DNA from: JBBQBQ01 sp038317685 | GTDB taxonomy: Bacteria > Desulfobacterota > Desulfuromonadia > Desulfuromonadales > DDH964 | NCBI GenBank assembly: GCA_038317685.1 | Contig: JBBQBQ010000136.1 | Location: 1-8,913 of the forward strand | Reading direction: 5' to 3' | Length of the DNA stretch: 8,913 bases | In this document: piece after piece, positions 1 to 5,973 of the stretch | Numbering within the stretch: position 1 is the first letter of the stretch | How the letters are laid out: each line of letters opens with the position of its first letter | The notes under the pieces: generated by a model | Seen by the model: the letters and a program-made list of their open reading frames with translations, nothing else | Told to the model about the DNA's origin: nothing | Database searches by the model: none | Program-made: the position numbers and the translations under genes

Positions 1-109
1 GTTCGCTGGTAGCGAGGGAGAAAGTAGCCACCGCCACCCCGGCGGGGGTATAGCGCAGCTCCGGGTCCTTGCCGAGATTGCCTATCAGGATCACTTTGTT
101 GACCGACAT
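1..109 (-). CDS. ssb: Single-stranded DNA-binding protein SSB, N-terminal part (runs off the left edge)
   Basis: Only the first 36 codons are present, reading leftward from an ATG at 109-107. The peptide begins MSVNKVILIGNLGKDPELRY and continues TPAGVAVATFSLATSE. This is the very conserved start of the bacterial SSB OB-fold: the N-K-V-x-L-I-G-N-L-G strand, the D-P-E-x-R-x-T loop, and the V-A-x-F-S-x-A-T strand. SSB coats single-stranded DNA in replication, recombination and repair and recruits partners through its acidic C-terminal tip, which is outside the window. The start is backed by a GGGAG ribosome-binding sequence (118-122 on the complementary strand) 8 nt from the ATG. The gene is divergent from plsC and has its own promoter candidate. 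Family assignment is firm; the rest of the protein cannot be assessed. Confidence 0.93.
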   Translation of the reverse strand, partial: MSVNKVILIGNLGKDPELRYTPAGVAVATFSLATSE

Positions 110-143
110 GAACGCGTCTCCCTTTCGGTTTAGAATGGCCAAG

Positions 144-172
144 AGTCTAACGGAAATCCCTGATACTGTAAA
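144..172 (-). promoter_or_regulatory. Candidate sigma70 promoter for ssb
   Basis: On the minus strand, TTTACA (172-167) and TAGACT (149-144) are separated by exactly 17 nt. They match the -35 consensus at 5 of 6 bases and the -10 consensus at 4 of 6. The predicted start of transcription lies near 137, giving a leader of roughly 28 nt before the ssb ATG that includes the GGGAG ribosome-binding sequence. The stretch is clearly more AT-rich than the flanking genes. Prediction from sequence only. Confidence 0.55.
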
Positions 173-180
173 GTCTTTAC
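168..180. repeat. Perfect 13-bp palindrome between divergent promoters (possible operator)
   Basis: GTAAAGTCTTTAC is a perfect inverted repeat (GTAAAG / CTTTAC around a central T). It overlaps the -35 element proposed for ssb (167-172) and ends 10 bp before the -35 proposed for plsC (191-196). A dimeric regulator bound here could affect both promoters. I do not recognise it as a known operator; it does not fit the GGTTNNCNNNNGNNNACC LexA motif reported for Geobacter. It could be chance in an AT-richer stretch. Confidence 0.35.
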
Positions 181-190
181 CGAAAAAGGT

Positions 191-219
191 TTGACTGGAC
201 CGGTTAACTTCCCTAGACT
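191..219 (+). promoter_or_regulatory. Candidate sigma70 promoter for plsC-rnj
   Basis: TTGACT (191-196) and TAGACT (214-219) are separated by 17 nt, matching the -35 consensus at 5 of 6 bases and the -10 consensus at 4 of 6. Transcription would start near 226, leaving a leader of about 27 nt with GGGAG at 238-242 ahead of the plsC ATG. The -10 hexamer is identical to the one proposed for the divergent ssb promoter. Prediction only. Confidence 0.6.
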
Positions 220-252
220 TGTTTCTCCAAATTTCCCGGGAGTTTAACGCAG

Positions 253-975
253 ATGTTGCGCACCGTTTTTTTCCTCGCCACCTTCATCCCCCTGACTATC
301 CTCGTCATCCTGACCGGTCTGCCGGCATCCCTGCTGAGTCCGAACTATTTGCATAACTGCGGCCGTTTCTGGGGATGGGCCGGCCTGCGTCTGGCAGGAG
401 TGCGAATTACAGTCAGTGGCCAGGAGCATCTGCCGCGAACCGGGGCAACGATCTTCATGCCGAACCACCAGAGCCAGTTCGACATCCTGGCTCTCTTCGC
501 CGGAATCCCAAACCAGTTCCGCTGGCTGGCCAAGGCCGAACTCTTCCGTATTCCCCTCTTCGGGCTGGCAATGCGTCGCGCCGGCTACATCCCGGTCACC
601 CGCGACGACCGCCGGAAGTCTCTGCTGAGCATGCAGGAAGCCGCCAGGCGCATCATCGGCGGCACCTCGGTCATCGTCTTTCCGGAAGGGACCCGCTCCC
701 CCGACGGCCACCTCCTCCCCTTCAAAAAAGGCGGCTTCATGCTCGCACTACAGTCCCAGGTACCGATCGTTCCGGTCGCCATCCACGGCAGCAACCGCAT
801 CCTCCCCAAGCATAGTTTCTGGCTGCAGGGCGGCGCCATTCGCATCGAGATCCTCCCCTCGTTTCCCACTGCCGGCCTCAGTCCGGCCGACCGTGAACCG
901 CTGATAGCGGCCGTCCGCTCGTCCCTGGCAGAGGCGCTGGGGGAGGTTCCGGAGCCCGCCCGGGAGGACCAGTGA
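253..975 (+). CDS. plsC: 1-acyl-sn-glycerol-3-phosphate acyltransferase (PlsC family)
   Basis: The 240-residue protein has the four hallmark blocks of the PlsC/LPLAT family: NHQSQFD at 71-77 (the HX4D catalytic pair, H72 and D77), an arginine-containing block around 109-121 (RAGYIPVTRDDRR), FPEGTRSPDG at 143-152 (substrate phosphate binding), and VPVAI at 173-177. A hydrophobic segment at about 3-24 anchors it in the inner membrane. The family transfers an acyl chain to lysophosphatidic acid to give phosphatidic acid, the precursor of membrane phospholipids. Length is normal for bacterial PlsC. The ATG at 253 has GGGAG 10 nt upstream, a slightly long spacing. Its TGA overlaps the GTG start of the RNase J gene, implying translational coupling. 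Which acyl donor or exact lysophospholipid it prefers cannot be read from sequence. Confidence 0.92.
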   Translation: MLRTVFFLATFIPLTILVILTGLPASLLSPNYLHNCGRFWGWAGLRLAGVRITVSGQEHLPRTGATIFMPNHQSQFDILALFAGIPNQFRWLAKAELFRIPLFGLAMRRAGYIPVTRDDRRKSLLSMQEAARRIIGGTSVIVFPEGTRSPDGHLLPFKKGGFMLALQSQVPIVPVAIHGSNRILPKHSFWLQGGAIRIEILPSFPTAGLSPADREPLIAAVRSSLAEALGEVPEPAREDQ

Positions 976-2675
976 CCGACTCCAACGCCCCTGCCGCCCT
1001 GTCGCCTCTCCACCCCGAGGCCATCCGCCTGCTGGCCCTCGGCGGCCTCGGCGAGATCGGCCTCAACATGCTCGCCATCGAAGCCGGAAGCGGCGACCTT
1101 CTCCTCGTCGATTGCGGGTTGATGTTCCCGGAAGCCTACATGCTCGGCATCGATCTGGTCCTTCCCGACATTTCGGTCCTGGCAGGACGCCGGAACGACA
1201 TCCGGGGTCTCCTTTTGACCCATGGTCACGAGGATCACATCGGCGCGGTTCCTTTCCTTCTCGAGGCCCTTGGTTTCCCGACGGTCTACGGCACCGGCCT
1301 GACCTTGGGTCTGCTGCAGGGGAAACTCGCCGAGCACGGCCTCGCGACCCGCTCCAACCTGCAGCGGGTCGAGGTCCGCCAGCCTTTTTCTCTGGGGGTC
1401 TTCGAAGTCGAGTTCTTCCGAGCCGCCCATTCGATCGTCGACGGGGCCGGCCTGGCGATCCGGACTCCCGCCGGACTGGTGGTGCACACCGGCGACTTCA
1501 AGCTCGACCCGACTCCCGTCGATGGCCAGACCACCGACCTGGCGCGTCTCGCCGCCTACGGCGAGGAAGGGGTCCTCCTCCTCCTCGCCGACTCCACCAA
1601 CGTCGAACGGGAAGGCTTCACCATTTCCGAGCGGGCCGTCGGCGAGGCCTTCCGGCAGATCCTTCCCGGTTGTACCGGAAAAGTTCTGGTATCCACCTTC
1701 TCTTCCAACATCCATCGCATCCAACAGGTCGTCGATGCAGCGCTGGCCGATGCCAGGAAGATTCTTGTCAACGGCCGCAGCATGGTTCAGAACATCGCCA
1801 TCGCCCGCCAGCTCGGCTACCTGACGGTCCCGGACGACGCCCTCATCGAGCTGCGTCAGCTACGTGATCTGCCGCCCGAGAAGGTGGTGATCCTGACCAC
1901 CGGCAGTCAGGGCGAGCCGCTCTCCGCGCTGGTCCGCATCGCCATGGACGACCACAAGCAGATTCGTATCGAACCCGGTGATACGGTCATCCTTTCCTCC
2001 AAGTTCATCCCCGGCAACGAAAAGGCGATCAGCGACCTGATCAACCATCTTTATCGCCGCGGGGCCGAAGTCTTCTATGAAACAACCAGCGAGGTCCATG
2101 TCTCCGGTCACGCCGCCCAGGAAGAGTTGAAGCTGGTCCTGAATCTGGTCCGGCCCCGCTACTTCGTGCCGATCCACGGCGAATATCGCCATCTGGTGCG
2201 CCACGCCCGCCTCGCCCGCGCCAGCGGGGTCACCGCCGAACGGGCCATCGTCCTGGAGAACGGGGACCCCCTGATCCTTTCTGCCAACGGCGCCCGGCGG
2301 GAGCCGCGGGTGGCCACCGGCCGGATTTTCGTCGACGGCAAAGGGGTTGGCGACGTCGGGGTCATGGAACTGCGCGACCGCAGTCACCTGGCCAACCACG
2401 GAGTGGTGGTGGTCCTGCTGGCCCTCAACCAGAAAGATGGCAGCATCCTCTACGGCCCGGAGCTGCTGACCCGGGGCTTCGTTCCCGAGGAGGTCAGCCG
2501 CGACTATCTTGAGCAGGCCCGCCTGGAGGTGCAAACCATGTTGTCCGAACACAGCCTGGAGGCCCTTTCGGATTGGGAGGAACTGCGGCTCGAGGTGCGC
2601 AAGACCTTGCGCCGCTTCTTCAACCGCACCATGGAACGCCGGCCACTGATCCTGCCGGTGATCCTGGAATTGTAG
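972..2675 (+). CDS. rnj: Ribonuclease J (metallo-beta-lactamase / beta-CASP exo- and endoribonuclease)
   Basis: The 567-residue protein is collinear with RNase J. It opens with the metallo-beta-lactamase fold: LGGLGEIGLNM near 23-33, the zinc motif THGHEDHIGA at 83-92 (H84, H86, D88, H89), then H153 (AAHSI) and D175 (HTGDFK) as further metal ligands, and DSTN at 207-210. The beta-CASP domain inserts after this (GSQGEP 311-316, SSKFIPGNE 342-350, HVSGHA 376-381), followed by FVPIHGEYRHL at 398-408. A C-terminal domain follows from about 450. RNase J degrades RNA 5'-3' and can cut internally, acting in mRNA turnover and rRNA maturation in the cytoplasm. The start is a GTG inside the plsC stop (4-nt overlap) with GGGAGG at 962-967, so translation is probably coupled to plsC. 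Length fits the family (about 555 residues in Bacillus RNase J1). Not separable here: whether it is RNase J1- or J2-like in activity; all metal ligands are present, so I expect it to be active. Confidence 0.95.
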   Translation: MTDSNAPAALSPLHPEAIRLLALGGLGEIGLNMLAIEAGSGDLLLVDCGLMFPEAYMLGIDLVLPDISVLAGRRNDIRGLLLTHGHEDHIGAVPFLLEALGFPTVYGTGLTLGLLQGKLAEHGLATRSNLQRVEVRQPFSLGVFEVEFFRAAHSIVDGAGLAIRTPAGLVVHTGDFKLDPTPVDGQTTDLARLAAYGEEGVLLLLADSTNVEREGFTISERAVGEAFRQILPGCTGKVLVSTFSSNIHRIQQVVDAALADARKILVNGRSMVQNIAIARQLGYLTVPDDALIELRQLRDLPPEKVVILTTGSQGEPLSALVRIAMDDHKQIRIEPGDTVILSSKFIPGNEKAISDLINHLYRRGAEVFYETTSEVHVSGHAAQEELKLVLNLVRPRYFVPIHGEYRHLVRHARLARASGVTAERAIVLENGDPLILSANGARREPRVATGRIFVDGKGVGDVGVMELRDRSHLANHGVVVVLLALNQKDGSILYGPELLTRGFVPEEVSRDYLEQARLEVQTMLSEHSLEALSDWEELRLEVRKTLRRFFNRTMERRPLILPVILEL

Positions 2676-2705
2676 GCCGGAGCCGGCCTTCCGGGCGCTC
2701 CGGCC
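2675..2705 (+). other. GC-rich hairpin at the 3' end of rnj
   Basis: A 9-bp perfect stem, GGCCGGAGC (2675-2683) with GCTCCGGCC (2697-2705), closes a 13-nt loop. It begins at the last base of the rnj stop codon. No run of T follows, so it is not a canonical rho-independent terminator. It could act as a 3'-end stabiliser or processing boundary, or be a by-product of very high GC. Loop sequences could also form competing shorter pairings. Confidence 0.4.
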
Positions 2706-2720
2706 GCCGGGTTGAGGGGC

Positions 2721-2735
2721 TGGCATTTTCCTTGC
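2721..2735 (+). promoter_or_regulatory. Candidate sigma54 (RpoN) promoter upstream of ftsK
   Basis: TGGCATTTTCCTTGC matches the sigma54 -24/-12 consensus (TGGCACG-N4-TTGCW) at all core positions: TGGCA, the invariant GG (2722-2723) and GC (2734-2735) with the required 10 nt between them, and TTGC. It departs at the two bases after TGGCA and in the final W. Transcription would start near 2747, giving a leader of about 52 nt before the ftsK ATG. An enhancer-binding activator site would have to lie within rnj; I could not identify one. Confidence 0.45.
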
Positions 2736-2798
2736 CGATGTGAGAGGATGGGCCGCGCCTGACCTCTCCTTACCCCCGTTTTCGACCGGTTGCCGCCG

Positions 2799-5081
2799 AT
2801 GACCCAGGAATCCAAGCCGCTCTTCCGGGAGCACCTCAAGAAGGAGATCGCCGGAGTCTTCTGGCTGGCGGCCGGGGCCTATCTGCTGCTGGCTCTGATT
2901 TCCTACAGCGCCGCCGATCCTTCCTTCAACAACAACCTTCATCTGGCCAAACCCCATAATCTCGGCGGCAAGGTCGGCGCCCACCTGGCCGATCTTGCCT
3001 TCCAGAGCTTCGGCCTGCCGGCCCTTCTCCTGCCCTGCGCCGCCCTCCTGTTCGCCTGGCGCCTCTTCAAGTTCCGCGACGTCAAAGTCCGCTTCTACAA
3101 GCTCGGCGCCTTCTTCATGCTCCTCTTCGGCCTCGACGGCCTGATTGCCCTCTACCTGGGGGAGGTCAGCTTCCTCGGCGAACCGATCGCCAAAGCCGGC
3201 GGAGCCGTCGGTGCGCTCCTGAAAGACGGTCTGGTTGATTATCTGAACGTGGCCGGAGCCGCCATCGTCCTGCTCGCCTGTTTTCTGGTCGGGGTGATGC
3301 TGGTGGCGCGATTCTCCATGGTCCTCTTCCTGGAGGGCCAGACCGCCCGCATCGGCGGTTGGCTGGAGGTCCGGCGGGCGGCCCGGGCCGCCCGCCGCGA
3401 GCAGCGTGCCCGCAATCACGGGGAGCATCTGCAGGCCAATCCGGTGATTCTGCGGCCGGAATCGAAACCGTTGCAGCCGCCGCTTAAACTCATCGCCAAA
3501 AAGAAAAGGAAGGACGATCCGGGTCCCCAGGAGGCCTTCGATTTCCTGGAGCCGACCGGCACCTACCACCGTCCGCCCCTGTCGCTCCTCGACCACGAGG
3601 AGGACGGGCCGAAACCGATCGACAAAGACTCGCTGACCATGCAGGCGCGAATCCTCGAGAAGAAGCTCAAGGATTTCAACGTCGATGGGGAAGTGGTCGA
3701 GGTCAAGCCGGGACCGGTCGTCACCATGTACGAATTCGCCCCCGCCCCCGGCGTCAAGGTCAGCAAGATCGCCGGCCTCTCCGACGACTTGACCATGGCT
3801 CTCAAGGCTCTCTCGATCCGCATCGTGGCCCCGATCCCCGGACGCGGGGTGGTCGGTATCGAGATTCCCAACCGGGAGCGGGACACGGTCTGGCTCAAGG
3901 AGATCCTTTCCACCGAGGAGTTCCAAAAAACCGGCGGGCGCCTGCCGATGGCCCTCGGCAAAGACATCTTCGGCCGCACCGTCGTTGCCGACCTGTCACG
4001 GATGCCCCACCTCCTGGTCGCCGGCTCCACCGGTAGCGGTAAATCCGTTTCCATCAACACCATGATCCTCTCTCTTCTCTACCGGGCAACCCCGGAGGAG
4101 GTCCGGATCATCATGGTCGATCCGAAAATGCTGGAACTCTCCATCTATGAGGGGATTCCGCACCTGCTGCTGCCGGTCGTCACCAATCCCAAGAAGGCCG
4201 CTCTGGCCCTGAACTGGGCGGTGCGGGAGATGGAGCGCCGCTATAAGCTGATGGCCGCCAAGGGGGTCCGCAACGTCGATGGCTACAACAAAAAGCTGGC
4301 CCGCGAGGACAAGGACAGGGAAGAGTTGAAGAAACGGGGGAAGGTGGTCGTCGAACCGTTCGACCCCGAGGAAGAAGAGCTGCCGGAGATCGAGCTGGCC
4401 GAAGGTGAGGAACTGGAGCACGGCCACCTGCCCTTCATCGTCGTCATCGTCGATGAACTCGCCGACCTGATGATGGTCGCCGGCCGCGAGATCGAGGAGT
4501 CAATCGCCCGCCTGGCCCAGATGGCACGGGCCTCGGGGATTCACCTGATCCTTGCCACCCAGCGACCCTCGGTCGATGTCATCACCGGCTTGATCAAGGC
4601 CAACTTCCCGACCCGCATCTCCTTCAAGGTCTTCTCCCGCATCGATTCCCGCACCATTCTCGATTCGATGGGGGCCGAAACCCTTCTCGGCATGGGGGAC
4701 ATGCTCTATCTTCCCCCCGGCACCGGCGCCCTGCAACGGGTCCACGGCGCCTTTGTCTCGGAGCTGGAAGTACAGCGGGTCGTCGATTTCCTGAAAAAGC
4801 AGGGGGAACCCCATTACGACCGCACCATCCTGGAGCCCCTTCCTTCCGGGGACGCCGGCGGGGATGACGGGGACGAACTCGACGAGAAGTGGGATGCGGC
4901 CCTGGCCCTGGTCGCCGAGACCCGCCAGGCCTCCATTTCCATGCTCCAGCGACGCCTCAAGGTCGGCTACAATCGGGCGGCGCGGATGATCGAAAAGATG
5001 GAGCAGGAAGGGATCGTCGGTCCGTCCGACGGCACCAGCCGGCCGAGGGAGGTCTTCGTCAACCGCATGCCGGCCCCCTGA
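2799..5081 (+). CDS. ftsK: DNA translocase FtsK/SpoIIIE
   Basis: From the ATG at 2799 the protein has 760 residues. The N-terminus carries four hydrophobic segments (about 17-38, 71-90, 102-121, 149-170), the membrane anchor of FtsK. A basic, variable linker (about 185-275) is much shorter than in E. coli FtsK, giving the compact SpoIIIE-like size. The motor follows: alpha/beta RecA-like domains with Walker A AGSTGSGKS at 408-416, Walker B VVIVDE at 548-553, and ATQRPS at 586-591. The C-terminal winged-helix gamma domain (about 695-757; QASISMLQRRLKVGYNRAAR) reads polar DNA sequences and, in the family, activates XerCD recombination at dif. FtsK pumps chromosomal DNA through the division septum. 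An acidic stretch (about 523-541, EEEELPEIELAEGEELE) precedes Walker B. A TTG at 2790 would add three residues; neither start has a visible ribosome-binding sequence, and I chose ATG. A probable terminator follows the gene. Confidence 0.95.
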   Translation: MTQESKPLFREHLKKEIAGVFWLAAGAYLLLALISYSAADPSFNNNLHLAKPHNLGGKVGAHLADLAFQSFGLPALLLPCAALLFAWRLFKFRDVKVRFYKLGAFFMLLFGLDGLIALYLGEVSFLGEPIAKAGGAVGALLKDGLVDYLNVAGAAIVLLACFLVGVMLVARFSMVLFLEGQTARIGGWLEVRRAARAARREQRARNHGEHLQANPVILRPESKPLQPPLKLIAKKKRKDDPGPQEAFDFLEPTGTYHRPPLSLLDHEEDGPKPIDKDSLTMQARILEKKLKDFNVDGEVVEVKPGPVVTMYEFAPAPGVKVSKIAGLSDDLTMALKALSIRIVAPIPGRGVVGIEIPNRERDTVWLKEILSTEEFQKTGGRLPMALGKDIFGRTVVADLSRMPHLLVAGSTGSGKSVSINTMILSLLYRATPEEVRIIMVDPKMLELSIYEGIPHLLLPVVTNPKKAALALNWAVREMERRYKLMAAKGVRNVDGYNKKLAREDKDREELKKRGKVVVEPFDPEEEELPEIELAEGEELEHGHLPFIVVIVDELADLMMVAGREIEESIARLAQMARASGIHLILATQRPSVDVITGLIKANFPTRISFKVFSRIDSRTILDSMGAETLLGMGDMLYLPPGTGALQRVHGAFVSELEVQRVVDFLKKQGEPHYDRTILEPLPSGDAGGDDGDELDEKWDAALALVAETRQASISMLQRRLKVGYNRAARMIEKMEQEGIVGPSDGTSRPREVFVNRMPAP

Positions 5082-5120
5082 CCCGCCCAAGGCCCCGAAA
5101 CCGCCAGCGCGCCCCCACTC

Positions 5121-5153
5121 AAAAGAGCGGGACGTCCCCGCTTTTCCGTTCTT
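5121..5153 (+). terminator. Rho-independent terminator after ftsK
   Basis: GCGGG (5127-5131) pairs with CCCGC (5137-5141) around a 5-nt loop. The stem is preceded by AAAAGA and followed by TTTTCCGTTCTT, so the A and T tracts can extend the pairing. It lies 46 nt after the ftsK stop, where a terminator is expected. The stem is short, so efficiency may be moderate; the flanking A-tract could give some function in the reverse direction. Confidence 0.55.
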
Positions 5154-5179
5154 GCAAACCCCGGTTCAGCTGCTATTCT
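5152..5179 (+). promoter_or_regulatory. Candidate sigma70 promoter for the larB operon
   Basis: TTGCAA (5152-5157) and TATTCT (5174-5179) are 16 nt apart, each matching its consensus at 4 of 6 bases. The -10 is preceded by TGC (5171-5173), an extended -10 element that compensates for weak hexamers. Transcription would start near 5186, giving a leader of about 26 nt before the ATG at 5212. It abuts the ftsK terminator, which fits a new transcription unit. Confidence 0.5.
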
Positions 5180-5211
5180 GGATGCTTCTCTTTCCGTCGC
5201 AACGAGGGGCA

Positions 5212-5973
5212 ATGAATTCCCAGGATCTCCACCATCTCCTCAGCGCGGTTCGCGCCGGCACCCTGAGCATCGAGCAAGGGCTGGAGCGGTTGCGCGATCT
5301 CCCCTTCGAGGATGTCGGGGTGGCGACCATCGATCACCATCGAGCCCTGCGCCAAGGGGTTCCCGAGGTGATCCTCGGGGAACGCAAGACCAGCGACCAA
5401 CTGTTGACGATCCTTGATCGGATGGCCGTTCGCGGCGACAACATTCTGGTCACCAGACTCGCCGCCGACAAGGCGGAGGTCCTCCTCGATCGTTTCCCGA
5501 CTGCCGAATATGACAGCGACGCCCGCACCTTCTGCCTGGTGCAGAAACCGATCGAGCCGGCCGGGAAAGGGACGGTGCTGATCGTCTGCGCCGGGACGTC
5601 CGATCTCCCTGTGGCCCGGGAAGCGGCGATCACGGCCCGGATGCTCGGCAATCCGGTGGCGGAACTGGTCGATGTCGGCGTCGCCGGCATTCACCGGTTG
5701 CTGGCCCGCAGCGCCACCCTGCGCGAAGCAGCGGTCATCATCGTCGTGGCCGGAATGGAGGGGGCACTCCCCTCGGTGGTGGGCGGGATGGTCGCGGTGC
5801 CGGTCATCGCGGTCCCGACCTCGGTCGGCTACGGCGCCGCCTTCGGTGGTATCGCAGCCCTTCTCGGCATGCTCAATTCCTGCGCCGGCGGCGTCACGGT
5901 GGTCAATATCGACAATGGCTTCGGAGCCGCTTTCGCCGCCAGCCGCATCAACCGTCTGGGACTTCAGTCGTGA
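5212..5973 (+). CDS. larB: Nickel-pincer cofactor biosynthesis protein LarB (NaAD carboxylase/hydrolase)
   Basis: The 253-residue product is a full-length LarB. Conserved blocks are DHHRALRQGVPEVILGERKT at 41-60, AGTSDLPVAREA at 127-138, DVGVAGIHRLL at 154-164, AGMEGALPSVVGG at 180-192, then PTSVGYGAAFGG at 202-213 and LNSCAGGVTVVNIDNGFGA at 221-239. The C-terminal half is a PurE-like (AIR carboxylase) domain. LarB of Lactobacillus carboxylates the pyridinium ring of nicotinic acid adenine dinucleotide and releases AMP, the first step to the nickel-pincer nucleotide. The cysteine in NSCA (C224) probably corresponds to the catalytic cysteine that forms the covalent NaAD adduct. The ATG at 5212 has GAGGGG at 5204-5209 just upstream. 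An in-frame ATG at 5182 is possible but would fall at or before the predicted transcription start. Its stop overlaps the larC start by 4 nt. Confidence 0.93.
   Translation: MNSQDLHHLLSAVRAGTLSIEQGLERLRDLPFEDVGVATIDHHRALRQGVPEVILGERKTSDQLLTILDRMAVRGDNILVTRLAADKAEVLLDRFPTAEYDSDARTFCLVQKPIEPAGKGTVLIVCAGTSDLPVAREAAITARMLGNPVAELVDVGVAGIHRLLARSATLREAAVIIVVAGMEGALPSVVGGMVAVPVIAVPTSVGYGAAFGGIAALLGMLNSCAGGVTVVNIDNGFGAAFAASRINRLGLQS

Noticed and set aside
188..210. GGTT...ACC half-sites near the plsC promoter considered as a LexA (SOS) box
   Set aside because: The spacing and internal C/G of the motif reported for Geobacter LexA are not met, so SOS control of ssb or plsC is not supported here.
585..1724. 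A 379-codon minus-strand open frame antisense to plsC and rnj
   Set aside because: It is the complement of conserved coding sequence in two different genes, with no family resemblance and no ribosome-binding context.
2748..2762. Mini-frame ATG GGC CGC GCC TGA in the ftsK leader, just after GAGAGG
   Set aside because: The purine run touches the ATG with no spacing and the frame is only four codons; not supportable as an upstream regulatory ORF.
1860..3926. A 688-codon open frame on the minus strand across the rnj-ftsK junction
   Set aside because: It lies antisense to two well-supported genes, spans their intergenic gap, and encodes a low-complexity Q/G/E/D/H-rich peptide with no recognisable domain. 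Long antisense frames are expected in high-GC DNA with strong third-position bias.
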